A stretch of 64,000 nt of DNA from Fen-1362 sp964597035 (GTDB lineage: Bacteria; Planctomycetota; Phycisphaerae; Sedimentisphaerales; Anaerobacaceae). Below are positions 26,613 through 35,371 of the stretch, in pieces. Positions within the stretch are counted from its first letter, which is position 1; each line of letters starts with the position of its first letter. Under the pieces are notes generated by a model that searched no databases, was not told the DNA's origin, and was given only the letters and a program-made list of their open reading frames with translations. The stretch covers positions 135,912 through 199,911 of the forward strand of contig CAZQWM010000002.1 of NCBI GenBank assembly GCA_964597035.1. The letters are read 5' to 3'. The position numbers and the translations under genes are program-made.

Positions 26613-27596
26613 ATGAGGATACTCGTTGCCGGCGGAGCCGGATACATCGGCAGCAATATGGTTGCGATGTTGGCAGCCGAAGGCCATAAACCGGTCGTCT
26701 ACGACAATCTCAGCAAAGGCCACAGGGCCGCCCTCACTGATTGTGAATTTGTTGAGGGAGATTTGGCCGACTACGACCTGCTCGTTACGACGCTCAGGCA
26801 GCACAAGATTGAAATCGTTATGCACTTCGCCGCATTTATCGAGGCCGGCGAATCCGTTCGGCTCCCCCTCAAGTATTACCAAAACAATGTTTCCAACACA
26901 CAGGTCCTGTTAAGCGCAACGGAGGCAGCGGGAGTCGACAGGTTCGCCTTCAGCAGCACAGCCGCCGTTTACGGCACACCCGACAAGATACCCATCAACG
27001 AACAAAATCCCACAAAGCCAATCAACCCGTACGGCGAGACCAAGCTGACAGTCGAAAAAATGTGTCATCATCAAAGCGTCGCCGGCAAACTGCGATACGT
27101 CTCGCTTCGCTACTTCAACGCCTGCGGTGCAGGCAATAACGGCGCCCTGGGCGAGGACCATCGGCCTGAATCACACCTTATCCCATTGGCCATTTCTGCC
27201 GCTCTGGGCAAAACCGACGCAATAAAGATATACGGAACCGATTACGACACCCCCGACGGAACCTGCATCCGTGACTACATTCATATCGAGGACCTTTGCC
27301 GGGCGCACCTGCTTGCCCTCGATAAGCTCGATAATCACACGGAGCTGATTTACAACCTCGGCAACGGCACCGGCTACTCCGTCCGCGAAGTAATTGATAC
27401 CATCAGAAGAGTCTCGGGAAAAGACTTCGCAGTCATCGAAGCGCCTCGCAGGCCGGGCGATGCGCCCGTGCTCGTGTGCGATTCGACAAAGGCCAAAGAT
27501 AAGCTTGGCTGGCAGCCGCAGTGGAAAACCATCGAAAGAATCGTTGAATCCGCCTGGAAATGGCATAGCGCCCACCCCGCCGGCTACACCGACTGA
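26613..27596 (+). CDS. galE: UDP-glucose 4-epimerase
   Basis: 327 residues. It is an extended SDR protein interconverting UDP-glucose and UDP-galactose. The NAD-binding motif is GGAGYIGSN at residues 6-14. SSTAAVYG supplies the catalytic Ser/Thr region, and YGETK the Tyr-x3-Lys pair. The substrate-binding NACGAG, RDYIHIEDL and YNLGNGTGYSV segments are all present. It lies between a lipoprotein gene and a hexokinase gene, a sensible pairing for hexose activation. Confidence 0.94.
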   Translation: MRILVAGGAGYIGSNMVAMLAAEGHKPVVYDNLSKGHRAALTDCEFVEGDLADYDLLVTTLRQHKIEIVMHFAAFIEAGESVRLPLKYYQNNVSNTQVLLSATEAAGVDRFAFSSTAAVYGTPDKIPINEQNPTKPINPYGETKLTVEKMCHHQSVAGKLRYVSLRYFNACGAGNNGALGEDHRPESHLIPLAISAALGKTDAIKIYGTDYDTPDGTCIRDYIHIEDLCRAHLLALDKLDNHTELIYNLGNGTGYSVREVIDTIRRVSGKDFAVIEAPRRPGDAPVLVCDSTKAKDKLGWQPQWKTIERIVESAWKWHSAHPAGYTD

Positions 27597-27622
27597 AATT
27601 GCCTGAAAAAGGAGACGCGGAA

Positions 27623-28930
27623 GTGAAGAAGATAAGGCAAAAAGCCATCCGCTTTCTCAAGCAATATCAGATGGACCCGCTCGGTATCGATATCGATGCA
27701 AATGTCAGCGCCTTTCTCGAAGATATGCAACGTGGTCTTGCCGGACGAAAAAGTACGCTCGAAATGATACCTACTTATATCGATGTCGCTGCCGACGTCC
27801 CGGCAAACAAACCGGTAATCGTTGCGGACGCCGGCGGTACGAACTTCAGGGTCGCTACCATCCACTTCGATAACCAGAAGAAACCGGTCATAGAGAACCT
27901 TCGCCTATTTCGAATGCCGGGAGTCCAGAAAGAGGCAACCAAAGACGAGTTTTTCAAGATTATGGCCGGCTACTTGAGGGACGTATCGCGAGCCAGCGAC
28001 AACATCGGCTTTTGCTTCTCCTATCCCGTCGAGATTCTGCCCAACAAAGACGGCCGACTCATCCGCTTCTCAAAAGAGGTCAAGGCCGGCCAGGTCGAGG
28101 GCCAGCTAATCGGCGAGAACCTAAATCTCGCCCTCGCCTCGATGGGCCTCGGCGGCAATAAAAACATCGTCCTGCTAAACGACACCGTCGCCACACTGCT
28201 CGCAGGCCTCGGCTACCAGAACAGAACCTTCAGCAGCTATATCGGCTTCATCCTCGGAACCGGCACCAACTGCTGCTACGTCGAAAAAAACAGTAACATA
28301 AAAAAGTTCAAAGACCTCGACCCCTCGAGAAGTCAGATTATCAATTCCGAATCAGGCGGCTTCGGCCGGCTAAAACAAGGCAAAATCGATATCGACTTCG
28401 ATAAATCCACAACCAATCCCGGCGACCACAAATTAGAGAAGATGATTTCCGGCGCCTATCTCGGCCCCATCTGCCTGCGAACCATTCAAAAGGCCTGCGT
28501 TGAAAATCTGTTCTCGACGCCCGTCGCCGGCACAATTTGGGAAATGTCTTCTCTCGAAACAAAGGATACCAACGACTTTCTGCTCTATCCTTATGGCAAC
28601 AACCCCCTCGCGAACGCCTGCAATGATGGTAAAAATGAAGATGTCCTTACATTATATTATATAGCCGACCGGCTCATCGAGCGGGCCGCGAAATTGACCG
28701 CCATTAACCTCTCCTCAATGGCAATCAAATCCGGCCAGGGCACCGACCCCACAAAGCCGATATGTATCGTCGCCGAAGGCACGACTTTTTACAAAATGAA
28801 AACACTCAAATCCCGCGTCGAGTTTTACCTCAAGCAATACCTCGAAAATAAAAGGGGAATACACTACGAAATTATCAGCGTTGAAAACGCCACACTCATC
28901 GGCGCCGCTATAGCCGGATTGACCAACTAA
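27623..28930 (+). CDS. Eukaryote-type hexokinase
   Basis: 435 residues from GTG 27623, chosen because GGAG lies 8 nt upstream; an in-frame TTG at 27599 is less likely. All motifs of the eukaryotic hexokinase family are visible: phosphate loop DAGGTNFR (69-76), FSYP (132-135), the SK pair at 150-151, catalytic Asp in LLNDTVAT (Asp 187), GTGTNCCYVE (212-221), NSESGGFG (241-248) and EKMISGAYLG. It should phosphorylate glucose or a related hexose with ATP. Bacteria mostly use ROK or Glk kinases, so this family is unusual here. It lies 26 nt after galE. Confidence 0.88.
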   Translation: MKKIRQKAIRFLKQYQMDPLGIDIDANVSAFLEDMQRGLAGRKSTLEMIPTYIDVAADVPANKPVIVADAGGTNFRVATIHFDNQKKPVIENLRLFRMPGVQKEATKDEFFKIMAGYLRDVSRASDNIGFCFSYPVEILPNKDGRLIRFSKEVKAGQVEGQLIGENLNLALASMGLGGNKNIVLLNDTVATLLAGLGYQNRTFSSYIGFILGTGTNCCYVEKNSNIKKFKDLDPSRSQIINSESGGFGRLKQGKIDIDFDKSTTNPGDHKLEKMISGAYLGPICLRTIQKACVENLFSTPVAGTIWEMSSLETKDTNDFLLYPYGNNPLANACNDGKNEDVLTLYYIADRLIERAAKLTAINLSSMAIKSGQGTDPTKPICIVAEGTTFYKMKTLKSRVEFYLKQYLENKRGIHYEIISVENATLIGAAIAGLTN

Positions 28931-28943
28931 TTGCCCCCTACCC

Positions 28944-29786
28944 TTAGCTCTGTGCCTGCTCCTTTTGCTCAGAGTTCAAAGTCTCATTCATCGAACCGGA
29001 GCGGAAGCCCTGTAAATCAATAGTGACATATTTGAAGCCGAGCGCTTTGAGCTTTTTGATAACCTTGCCGCGATTCGGTTCGCTCGTTAGCTTTTTGAAA
29101 TCTTCCGGGTGTACCTCGATTCGAGCAATCGTGTCGTGATGGCGGACGCGAAACTCAACAAGGCCTAACTCTCTCAGGAAATCTTCGGCTTTTTCGATTT
29201 GTTCGAGGCGCTGCTCGCTAATCTCAAGCCCATAGGCAAGCCGGGATGCCAGACAAGGCGACGCGGGGACGTCGGCTGTCTCAAGACCAAGCCGTCTGCT
29301 TAACTCGCGTATATCATTTTTTGTCAATTCCGCCTCGGCTAATGGCGAGCGAACGCCGAAAACCTTCATCGCCCGATTCCCCGGCCGATAGTCATCAAGG
29401 TCGTCGCAGTTTGTCCCGAACACGACGTGCTTGAGGCCGGCCTCCTTTGCCACTTCCAAAAGCTCCTTACACAAATGACTTTTGCAGTGAAAGCATCTGT
29501 CTGCCTTGTTGGCCACGAAGTTCGGGTCCTTAAGTTCACCAACGTCTATTATTTGCAGCCGAACGCCTAAATCCCTGGCGATTTTTCTCGCCCTTTTCAG
29601 AACGTGCTTCGGCTCGACCACGCCTGCGCTTATACACGCAAGGACGTTTTCTACACTGAGGGTATCAACGGCCGCTTTTAGCAGAAACGTGCTGTCCACT
29701 CCACCTGAGTAGGCAACAACAACACTACCCAGTTCTTTCAAAATCCTTTTTAAAGATTCGAGTTTGTCATCAAGCGAATCGGCCAT
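28944..29786 (-). CDS. larE: ATP-dependent sacrificial sulfur transferase LarE
   Basis: 280 residues. The PP-loop SGGVDSTF (residues 29-36) adenylates the substrate carboxylate. The motif PASPCLASRLAYG holds the Cys that donates its sulfur in Lactiplantibacillus LarE, and a second motif RCFHCK is also present. LarE makes the thiocarboxylates of the nickel-pincer cofactor. larB and larC are not in this window. It is encoded 6 nt after a C_GCAxxG_C_C protein gene and converges with the hexokinase gene. Confidence 0.88.
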   Translation of the reverse strand: MADSLDDKLESLKRILKELGSVVVAYSGGVDSTFLLKAAVDTLSVENVLACISAGVVEPKHVLKRARKIARDLGVRLQIIDVGELKDPNFVANKADRCFHCKSHLCKELLEVAKEAGLKHVVFGTNCDDLDDYRPGNRAMKVFGVRSPLAEAELTKNDIRELSRRLGLETADVPASPCLASRLAYGLEISEQRLEQIEKAEDFLRELGLVEFRVRHHDTIARIEVHPEDFKKLTSEPNRGKVIKKLKALGFKYVTIDLQGFRSGSMNETLNSEQKEQAQS

Positions 29787-29792
29787 AACCGG

Positions 29793-30227
29793 TCAAACCA
29801 GTAACTCATCTAAAATTTCCGCAGCGCTTTTAACAAGGTCCACGCAAACCGTTCCGAAAAGTCCCTCATCGGTTGCTTTTTTCATGCCTTCCGGCGTAGT
29901 GATATCACAGCCCATAAGCTCTTTACAGCCTATCGAGCCGTGTCGTTCTTTGAACTTATCCGCAAATTTGGCGGAGATTTCGTATGTCTTCGCCTTTGAC
30001 TTCATATCGCCGGCTCTGGTCCTGCCGTATTTCAAGCCGATAACCATAATAGCACCCGTTACCGCTCCACAGGTCCGGTCGAGGTGCATCCCGCCACCGA
30101 AGCCACTGCTGATTTTATACGCTTGTTTTGTATCCAAGCCGAACTGTTCACAGTATGTCGCCAGAATCGCCTGCGAACACGAAAAACCCTCCTTAAAAAT
30201 CCCCACTGCCTTGACCGCATTGCTCAT
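29793..30227 (-). CDS. C_GCAxxG_C_C family redox-type protein
   Basis: 144 residues from ATG 30227, which has GGAG 6 nt upstream; the longer frame runs through the tRNA gene. The family pattern is visible: FSCSQAILATYCEQFGLD, SSGFGGGMHLDRTCGAVTGA and IGCKELMGCDITTPEG. This family is thought to be redox-active or metal-binding through its conserved cysteines, but no reaction is established. It is probably co-transcribed with larE and with the upstream tRNA-Thr. Confidence 0.85.
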   Translation of the reverse strand: MSNAVKAVGIFKEGFSCSQAILATYCEQFGLDTKQAYKISSGFGGGMHLDRTCGAVTGAIMVIGLKYGRTRAGDMKSKAKTYEISAKFADKFKERHGSIGCKELMGCDITTPEGMKKATDEGLFGTVCVDLVKSAAEILDELLV

Positions 30228-30262
30228 ATCCGACTCCGATAAAACCGTAGACAAAAATAAAC

Positions 30263-30334
30263 AGCCGATGGTGGGACTCGAACCCACAACCCCGGCTTTA
30301 CGAAAGCCGTGCTCTACCATTGAGCTACATCGGC
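30263..30334 (-). tRNA. tRNA-Thr (anticodon CGT)
   Basis: 72-nt cloverleaf: acceptor GCCGATG / CATCGGC, D-arm GCTC...GAGC, anticodon stem CGGCT / AGCCG with loop TTCGTAA, and T-loop TTCGAGT. CCA is not encoded. It is the second threonine tRNA in the window and reads ACG codons. It lies 36 nt upstream of the C_GCAxxG_C_C gene. Confidence 0.97.
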
Positions 30335-30345
30335 AACCGGCGCCC

Positions 30346-30374
30346 ATAATACAAATCAGCCCCGTTATTGTAAA
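30346..30374 (-). promoter_or_regulatory. Predicted promoter of tRNA-Thr(CGT)-larE unit
   Basis: On the minus strand: -35 TTTACA (30374-30369), 17-bp spacer, -10 TATTAT (30351-30346). The tRNA 5' end is 11 nt after the -10 box. Confidence 0.6.
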
Positions 30375-30430
30375 GCAAATCGCAGTCCGCCGAAGCCCAA
30401 TCCCTATAAAAACATTAACAGCAGCCGAAG

Positions 30431-30459
30431 TTGACAGACAGGCCTCAATACTCTATAAT
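30431..30459 (+). promoter_or_regulatory. Consensus sigma-70 promoter of the PilT-like operon
   Basis: -35 TTGACA (30431-30436), 17-bp spacer, -10 TATAAT (30454-30459). This matches the bacterial consensus exactly. Initiation near 30466 places the ATG at 30471 only a few nt from the transcript end. Confidence 0.75.
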
Positions 30460-30470
30460 AAATGGTTTAT

Positions 30471-31688
30471 ATGCGTCGGGACTTCGTGCCCGCGCAGAGC
30501 AAAAAGCACTCTGGACGCAACGACAGTGCCTGGAACTTCGGGGCTTTTATTGTGGTAAATACCGAACAAGATACTGGACAGGAAACATCGCACGGCAAAG
30601 AGCCGGAAGTAAACAAGTTTCTCCGCGCGGCCATAAAGACCAAAGCAAGCGACCTGCACCTCAAGGTCGGCCAGCCACCAAAACTGCGAATTCAGGGCGA
30701 ACTCAAAAACACTACCGGTGAAAACCTCTCCGAAAAACGCGTTGAGCAGCTTTGTTTTGAGATGCTTTCTGAGGTACAGAAGCAGACGTTTCTGAAGCAC
30801 GGCACGCTCGACTTCTCTTACAGCGTAACCGAAGAGGAGCGCTTCCGCGTCAACCTTTTTCGTCAGCGAGGTCTCGTAAGTCTTGTAGCGAGGCGAGTCA
30901 ATACCGAGATACCAACAATCGAGCAGCTTAATCTGCCCGCCACGCTGAAAAAAATCGCCGGCGGCAATCAGGGGCTTGTTCTCGTCGTCGGCCCGACCGG
31001 CTGCGGCAAGACAACTACAGCCGTCTCAATGATTGATTACGTAAACCAGACACGCTCCTGCCATATTGTTACCATCGAAGACCCCATCGAATATCTTATC
31101 AAAGACAAAAAGGCCATAGTCTCCCAGCGCGAAGTCGGCATCGATGTTCTCGATTATGAAGAGGCACTGACCTACCTGATGCGGGAGGACCCGGACGTCG
31201 TTTTCATCGGAGAGCTTCGAGACGCTAGAACCGTCAGTGCTGGGATGCGAGCCAGTGAAACCGGGCATCTCGTATTCGGCACAATTCACGCCTCGAACGC
31301 GGCACAGGCCGTACAGCGGCTCGTTGACCTGTTTCCACAGGTTGAACGCGACCTTGCCAGGCAAACACTCAGTATTACCTTGCGGGCCATCATAAGCCAG
31401 ATACTGCTGCCCAGCATCAAGCCGGGCGTCGACCGCATACCCGCGACCGAAATACTCCTCGCCAACCCCGAAATGCGAAAACTTATAAGCGAAGAACGTG
31501 AAATGGAAATACCGAATCTCATCCGCAGTTGTGCCGAAGAAGGTATGCAGGATATTGCCGACAGTCTCGTCGCACTTATAATGGATGGAAGCGTCGAGCC
31601 GAAAGAGGCGTATAAGTATGCGCCCAACCCCGAAGAGCTGAAAATGGCCCTGAAGGGCATTCGAACCGAAAAAGGAGGCATACTGTGA
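30471..31688 (+). CDS. PilT/VirB11-type secretion or pilus ATPase
   Basis: 405 residues. Motifs run in PilT order: ASDLHLKVGQPPKLRI (about 59-74), Walker A GPTGCGKTTT (174-183), Asp box, Walker B DPDVVFIGELRD and His box GHLVFGTIHAS. The C-terminal AIRNLIRE motif of retraction ATPases is partly kept (EIPNLIRSCAEEG). ATG 30471 fits the promoter position. GTG 30552 is a plausible shorter start, and the extra residues have no family match. It is first in an operon with a degenerate GspE homologue and a CvpA-like protein, so it is probably the only working ATPase of the set. Confidence 0.87.
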   Translation: MRRDFVPAQSKKHSGRNDSAWNFGAFIVVNTEQDTGQETSHGKEPEVNKFLRAAIKTKASDLHLKVGQPPKLRIQGELKNTTGENLSEKRVEQLCFEMLSEVQKQTFLKHGTLDFSYSVTEEERFRVNLFRQRGLVSLVARRVNTEIPTIEQLNLPATLKKIAGGNQGLVLVVGPTGCGKTTTAVSMIDYVNQTRSCHIVTIEDPIEYLIKDKKAIVSQREVGIDVLDYEEALTYLMREDPDVVFIGELRDARTVSAGMRASETGHLVFGTIHASNAAQAVQRLVDLFPQVERDLARQTLSITLRAIISQILLPSIKPGVDRIPATEILLANPEMRKLISEEREMEIPNLIRSCAEEGMQDIADSLVALIMDGSVEPKEAYKYAPNPEELKMALKGIRTEKGGIL

Positions 31689-31719
31689 GGCCACACCCGA
31701 GACCGTGACGGAGTATATT

Positions 31720-33372
31720 ATGCCCGAATTACTGGCTGCCGTTCAATACGGAGGATACATATCACCGATTAAGCTCGCCGTCTTTGTGCTGTTGTTCTTC
31801 GGCTGGCTGCCTGTAATCAGTTGGGTCTACAAAGACGGTGAAGCCGTAGGGACGAAACACACCTTCTGGACAATGGTTGTTTTCGGCGGCTGGGGCGCTG
31901 GAGGACTCATCTGGCTGCTGATGCCGGTTTTTGTCATTGGCCTGGCCTTTTATCTAATCGCCGCCGGCGCTGCCTCCGTCAGTTACATAATGCACCGCAA
32001 TGCCCTCGTCCCCGAATTCCAGCGAGTCCTTACTTACGAACACATCAAGGGATTATTCAGCAACGAGGCCAAAAAGGCAGAAGCCCTCAAAAGCTTTATC
32101 TTCATCACCGCCAACAACAACGAGGTGCCGGTCCCCGAGCCGAAAACTTCGGATTTCTTCGGGTACAAGGCGGCCTACAACCTTTTCAAAGACGCCATCT
32201 GGCGCAGGGCATACGACATTATCTGCACGCCGGCCCTGCAAAACTATCACGTTATCTATTATGTCGACGGCGCAGCCATAAAACAGCCGTCCATTCCCAA
32301 AGACCAGATGGATTATCTTCTGCACTTTGTCAAAAACCTCTCGAATCTCGACGTTCAGGAAAAAAGAAAGCCGCAAAAAGGCAGATTCACGGTCTTTCAA
32401 AAAGACCGTCGCGTCGACTGGGAGGTCACAACCGCCGGCTCAACCGCCGGCGAGCAGCTTAGAGTCAAGATGCTCGGCCAGCAAAACATCACCAGCTTGA
32501 GCGACCTTGGGCTTACCGACGAACAACTCGAACAATTCAATGTTCTGCAAGGCACAAAAAGTGGTGTCTTTATCATATCAGGCCCAAAAAACAGCGGCGT
32601 AACCACCACGTTCTACACCCTGCTTAGAAACCACGACGCCTTCCTCAACAGCATCACAACCGTCGAAAGACAACATTCAGGCAAACTTCCCAACATAACC
32701 CAGAATGTCTTTTCCTTAAGTGACAGCGGCGTAACCACCTATGCCAAGAAGCTCCAGTCGGTCGTCCGAATGGACCCCGACATAATAGGTGTAGCCGACT
32801 GCCATGATGCCGAAACCGCCCAGGTCGCCTCCCAGGCCGCAATCAACGGAAAGCTCGTATACCTTGTGCTTGAAGAGGAAAACGTCCTCAAAGCACTCGC
32901 CAAGTGGACAAAGCTCGTCGGCGACAGAAACAAGGCGGTTCAGTCCCTTATCGGAATAAGTAATCAGCGGCTGCTTCGAAAGCTCTGCGACCAGTGTAAG
33001 CAGGCCTATGAGCCGAACAAAGAGATGCTACACAAGTTTAGTATCCCGGCGTCGAAAGCCAGGGTCTTCTATCGAACCGGCAAAGTCGTCTATAACAAAC
33101 GAGGCAGACCGTCACCATGTGATAACTGTCAGGAGACCGGTTACTTCGGTCGGATGTCCATTTTCGAAACGATTTTCCTCGACGCACACCTAAGAGACCA
33201 AATCAAACAGTCAAAATCTTTCGCCGACATACAAACACTGTTCAGACAGGCCAAAATGCTCTACCTGCAGGAACAGGCGCTCATGAAGGTTATTGCCGGT
33301 GTTACCTCAATAAACGAGATGGTCAGGGTTCTTTCCAAATCCAAAGAGCCGAAACAAAACACGGAGCAGTAA
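31720..33372 (+). CDS. Membrane-anchored GspE/PilB homologue with degenerate ATPase motifs
   Basis: 550 residues from ATG 31720 (GGAG 7 nt upstream; a GTG at 31705 has no RBS). Residues about 18-90 form hydrophobic segments, which classical GspE lacks. The GspE core is recognisable (LTDEQLEQFNVLQGTKSGVF). Walker A reads GPKNSGVTTT (288-297), with the essential Lys replaced by Val 294. Walker B reads DPDIIGVADCHD in place of DPDIIMVGEIRD, and the His box is lost. The C-terminal zinc motif CDQC...CDNC (423-426, 467-470) and GYFGRMSIFE remain. It is probably a structural pseudo-ATPase. It lies 31 nt after the PilT-like gene. Confidence 0.85.
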   Translation: MPELLAAVQYGGYISPIKLAVFVLLFFGWLPVISWVYKDGEAVGTKHTFWTMVVFGGWGAGGLIWLLMPVFVIGLAFYLIAAGAASVSYIMHRNALVPEFQRVLTYEHIKGLFSNEAKKAEALKSFIFITANNNEVPVPEPKTSDFFGYKAAYNLFKDAIWRRAYDIICTPALQNYHVIYYVDGAAIKQPSIPKDQMDYLLHFVKNLSNLDVQEKRKPQKGRFTVFQKDRRVDWEVTTAGSTAGEQLRVKMLGQQNITSLSDLGLTDEQLEQFNVLQGTKSGVFIISGPKNSGVTTTFYTLLRNHDAFLNSITTVERQHSGKLPNITQNVFSLSDSGVTTYAKKLQSVVRMDPDIIGVADCHDAETAQVASQAAINGKLVYLVLEEENVLKALAKWTKLVGDRNKAVQSLIGISNQRLLRKLCDQCKQAYEPNKEMLHKFSIPASKARVFYRTGKVVYNKRGRPSPCDNCQETGYFGRMSIFETIFLDAHLRDQIKQSKSFADIQTLFRQAKMLYLQEQALMKVIAGVTSINEMVRVLSKSKEPKQNTEQ

Positions 33373-33402
33373 TATACTGTCGGACTATTAAGTCCGGCAA
33401 AA

Positions 33403-35136
33403 ATGTTTGAAAGGAAAACGAGGGCTGTAATGGCAAGTATTGCGATATTGATAATAATCGCCGGCTGTATCGCGCTGCTGTATCTTAAAGGAACTATGCT
33501 CAGGGCGTTTGCCTCCTTTATGGCGGCGGTATCTGCGAGTATCATCACGTTCGCCTGGTTCGAACCTGCTGCCGGCCTGCTTATAAGCCAGGATACACTG
33601 ACCAACTGGGCGCAGCCACTGTGCTTCATTGTGCTGTTTATTATCGCCTTCGCAATCCTGCAAACACTCGTCATAACTCTCGTTCCCCGCACCATTGACC
33701 TTGGTGTTAACGCCGAACGCGCAGGGAGAATTGTTTTTGGCCTTTTACTTGGCTTTGTTATTTCGGGCGTGCTGCTCACCGCGGGGGCGATGGCTCCCTT
33801 GTCAGCCGACTCGCCGTATCAGCGATTCGAGTCATCCAGACCCAACCCGGAAAATCCAAAGAAACCATTTCTCAATCCGGACGGATTTATAACACGATGG
33901 TTTAGCATCATCAGCAGCGGCAGCTTAAGCGGCCGCAACAGCTTTGCCGTCCTTCACGCCGGCTTTCTCGACCAGCTCTACCTCAACCGCCTCCAGCTCG
34001 ACAAAGACGTAACCATTTTCGCTGATTCGGGCACCATAAAACTGCCCGACAAGGCCGCCGCCTGGCCCGCTCTCGAAGGCCTTAAAGACAACAAGGGCTC
34101 TGTATTGTCTTCCAAAACTGGTTATGAGTTGATTATGGCCCGAATCGGAATAACATCCAGGATAAAATCCTTCAACACGGGTCAGTTGCGACTCATATGC
34201 AAGGAAAAATCCGATGAACAAGCTTTGCAGGGTTCCGCCGTGAGTATCTACCCCATCGGTTATCTCCAAAGCCCCGGGCGAGTTCGGCTGACAGGTCTCG
34301 CCGACCAGATAACTCTCGGCCCAGACGATTTTAAACAGGGCGTCAGATGGATTGACTTTGCCTTTTACGTTCCCACAGGATATGAGCCGGTGGTCGTCGG
34401 TTTCAAAGCAAACATAATTGCCAAAGTCCCCCCTATGGTTTCAGCCGATGAGGCGCCCGCACCTGAGCCGCTCATCAGGGCCGCTGATTATGCAACCTCC
34501 TCTGCCAGGGTTACCCCTGTTACTTCAGCTAAGGTTTACGGCCTTGAGCTTTCCGCTGCCGATAAGTTCCTCCAGACAGCCACGTCCGCCGTGGCCGACC
34601 AGAATGAATGGACGACGCTGCAGACACAACAAAGCTTGATGCCCGCACGATTCGAACAAGGACAAATCATTTGCGTTCGAGCCGAGATGCGGCTCCCCGC
34701 GGGCCAAACCGCTCAACCCTCTGGAGAAAACAATCTGCCGCGTATGCTTAAGCCCGCCGCCGGTTATAAATTACTTTCACTCAAGTGCAACAATCCCGCA
34801 GCCGGCTCTGCCATAGTCGGCGACCAACTGCCTGTGCTCATAGACAGTACCTCAGCAGTGCATCGGCCCTGCGGCCTGCTCGCCGCCGGCAAAGTCAATA
34901 ACATAACAACATTCGAATTCGACTACTGCTCCCAGTACGGCAATATAAAGTTTGATAAAAACGGTGCGGTCGCCAAACCTTTCCCTGATACTATGTGGCT
35001 GACCGAGAAGGCACAGAGCATATCTGAGCTGTATATTATTTATCAGGTAAAGCCCGCCACAATTATAACCTCGGTCCGGCCGGCAGGTGCTGCCGGCGCC
35101 AAGTTCGAGCAGAGCGAGGCCTTTCTCGTGAAGTGA
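33403..35136 (+). CDS. CvpA-like integral membrane protein with large C-terminal domain
   Basis: 577 residues. Four hydrophobic segments lie within about residues 8-130, with a spacing and flavour like CvpA (colicin V production) family proteins (MLRAFASFMAAVSASIITFA, FEPAAGLL). A long C-terminal region of about 440 residues follows, partly beta-rich, with Ala/Pro-rich linkers and no recognised domain; it may lie outside the membrane. It starts 30 nt after the pseudo-ATPase gene and completes the operon. The CvpA match is tentative. Confidence 0.65.
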   Translation: MFERKTRAVMASIAILIIIAGCIALLYLKGTMLRAFASFMAAVSASIITFAWFEPAAGLLISQDTLTNWAQPLCFIVLFIIAFAILQTLVITLVPRTIDLGVNAERAGRIVFGLLLGFVISGVLLTAGAMAPLSADSPYQRFESSRPNPENPKKPFLNPDGFITRWFSIISSGSLSGRNSFAVLHAGFLDQLYLNRLQLDKDVTIFADSGTIKLPDKAAAWPALEGLKDNKGSVLSSKTGYELIMARIGITSRIKSFNTGQLRLICKEKSDEQALQGSAVSIYPIGYLQSPGRVRLTGLADQITLGPDDFKQGVRWIDFAFYVPTGYEPVVVGFKANIIAKVPPMVSADEAPAPEPLIRAADYATSSARVTPVTSAKVYGLELSAADKFLQTATSAVADQNEWTTLQTQQSLMPARFEQGQIICVRAEMRLPAGQTAQPSGENNLPRMLKPAAGYKLLSLKCNNPAAGSAIVGDQLPVLIDSTSAVHRPCGLLAAGKVNNITTFEFDYCSQYGNIKFDKNGAVAKPFPDTMWLTEKAQSISELYIIYQVKPATIITSVRPAGAAGAKFEQSEAFLVK

Positions 35137-35221
35137 CGCCTGGGAAGTATACTCCCCCCTCCTTAAAGTTCGTGTTGAGGATTGTCCCCGCCCCGGCTAA
35201 TCTCCGCCCCGCTACGAGCCC

Positions 35222-35371
35222 TTACGCGCAAACGAGAATCTCTTCGAGGTCCAGCTCCATCAGATGCTCAAGGTAATCTTTCAGCTCTTCCTCGGAGAAC
35301 CTGGCAAGAAACTCCGGCTTGGCCGTCTTGTTTATCTCACAGATGCAGTCAATCAGTTCTCTTTTGCTCAT
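35222..35371 (-). CDS. Small hypothetical protein, 49 residues
   Basis: It encodes an acidic, helical 49-residue protein beginning MSKRELIDCICEINKTAKPE and rich in Leu and Glu (EEELKDYLEHLMELDLEE). An AGGA element lies about 10 nt upstream of the ATG. The coding look (periodic Leu, charged faces) suggests a genuine gene. It is antisense to no other gene and lies just after the CvpA-like gene. Function is unknown. Confidence 0.55.
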   Translation of the reverse strand: MSKRELIDCICEINKTAKPEFLARFSEEELKDYLEHLMELDLEEILVCA

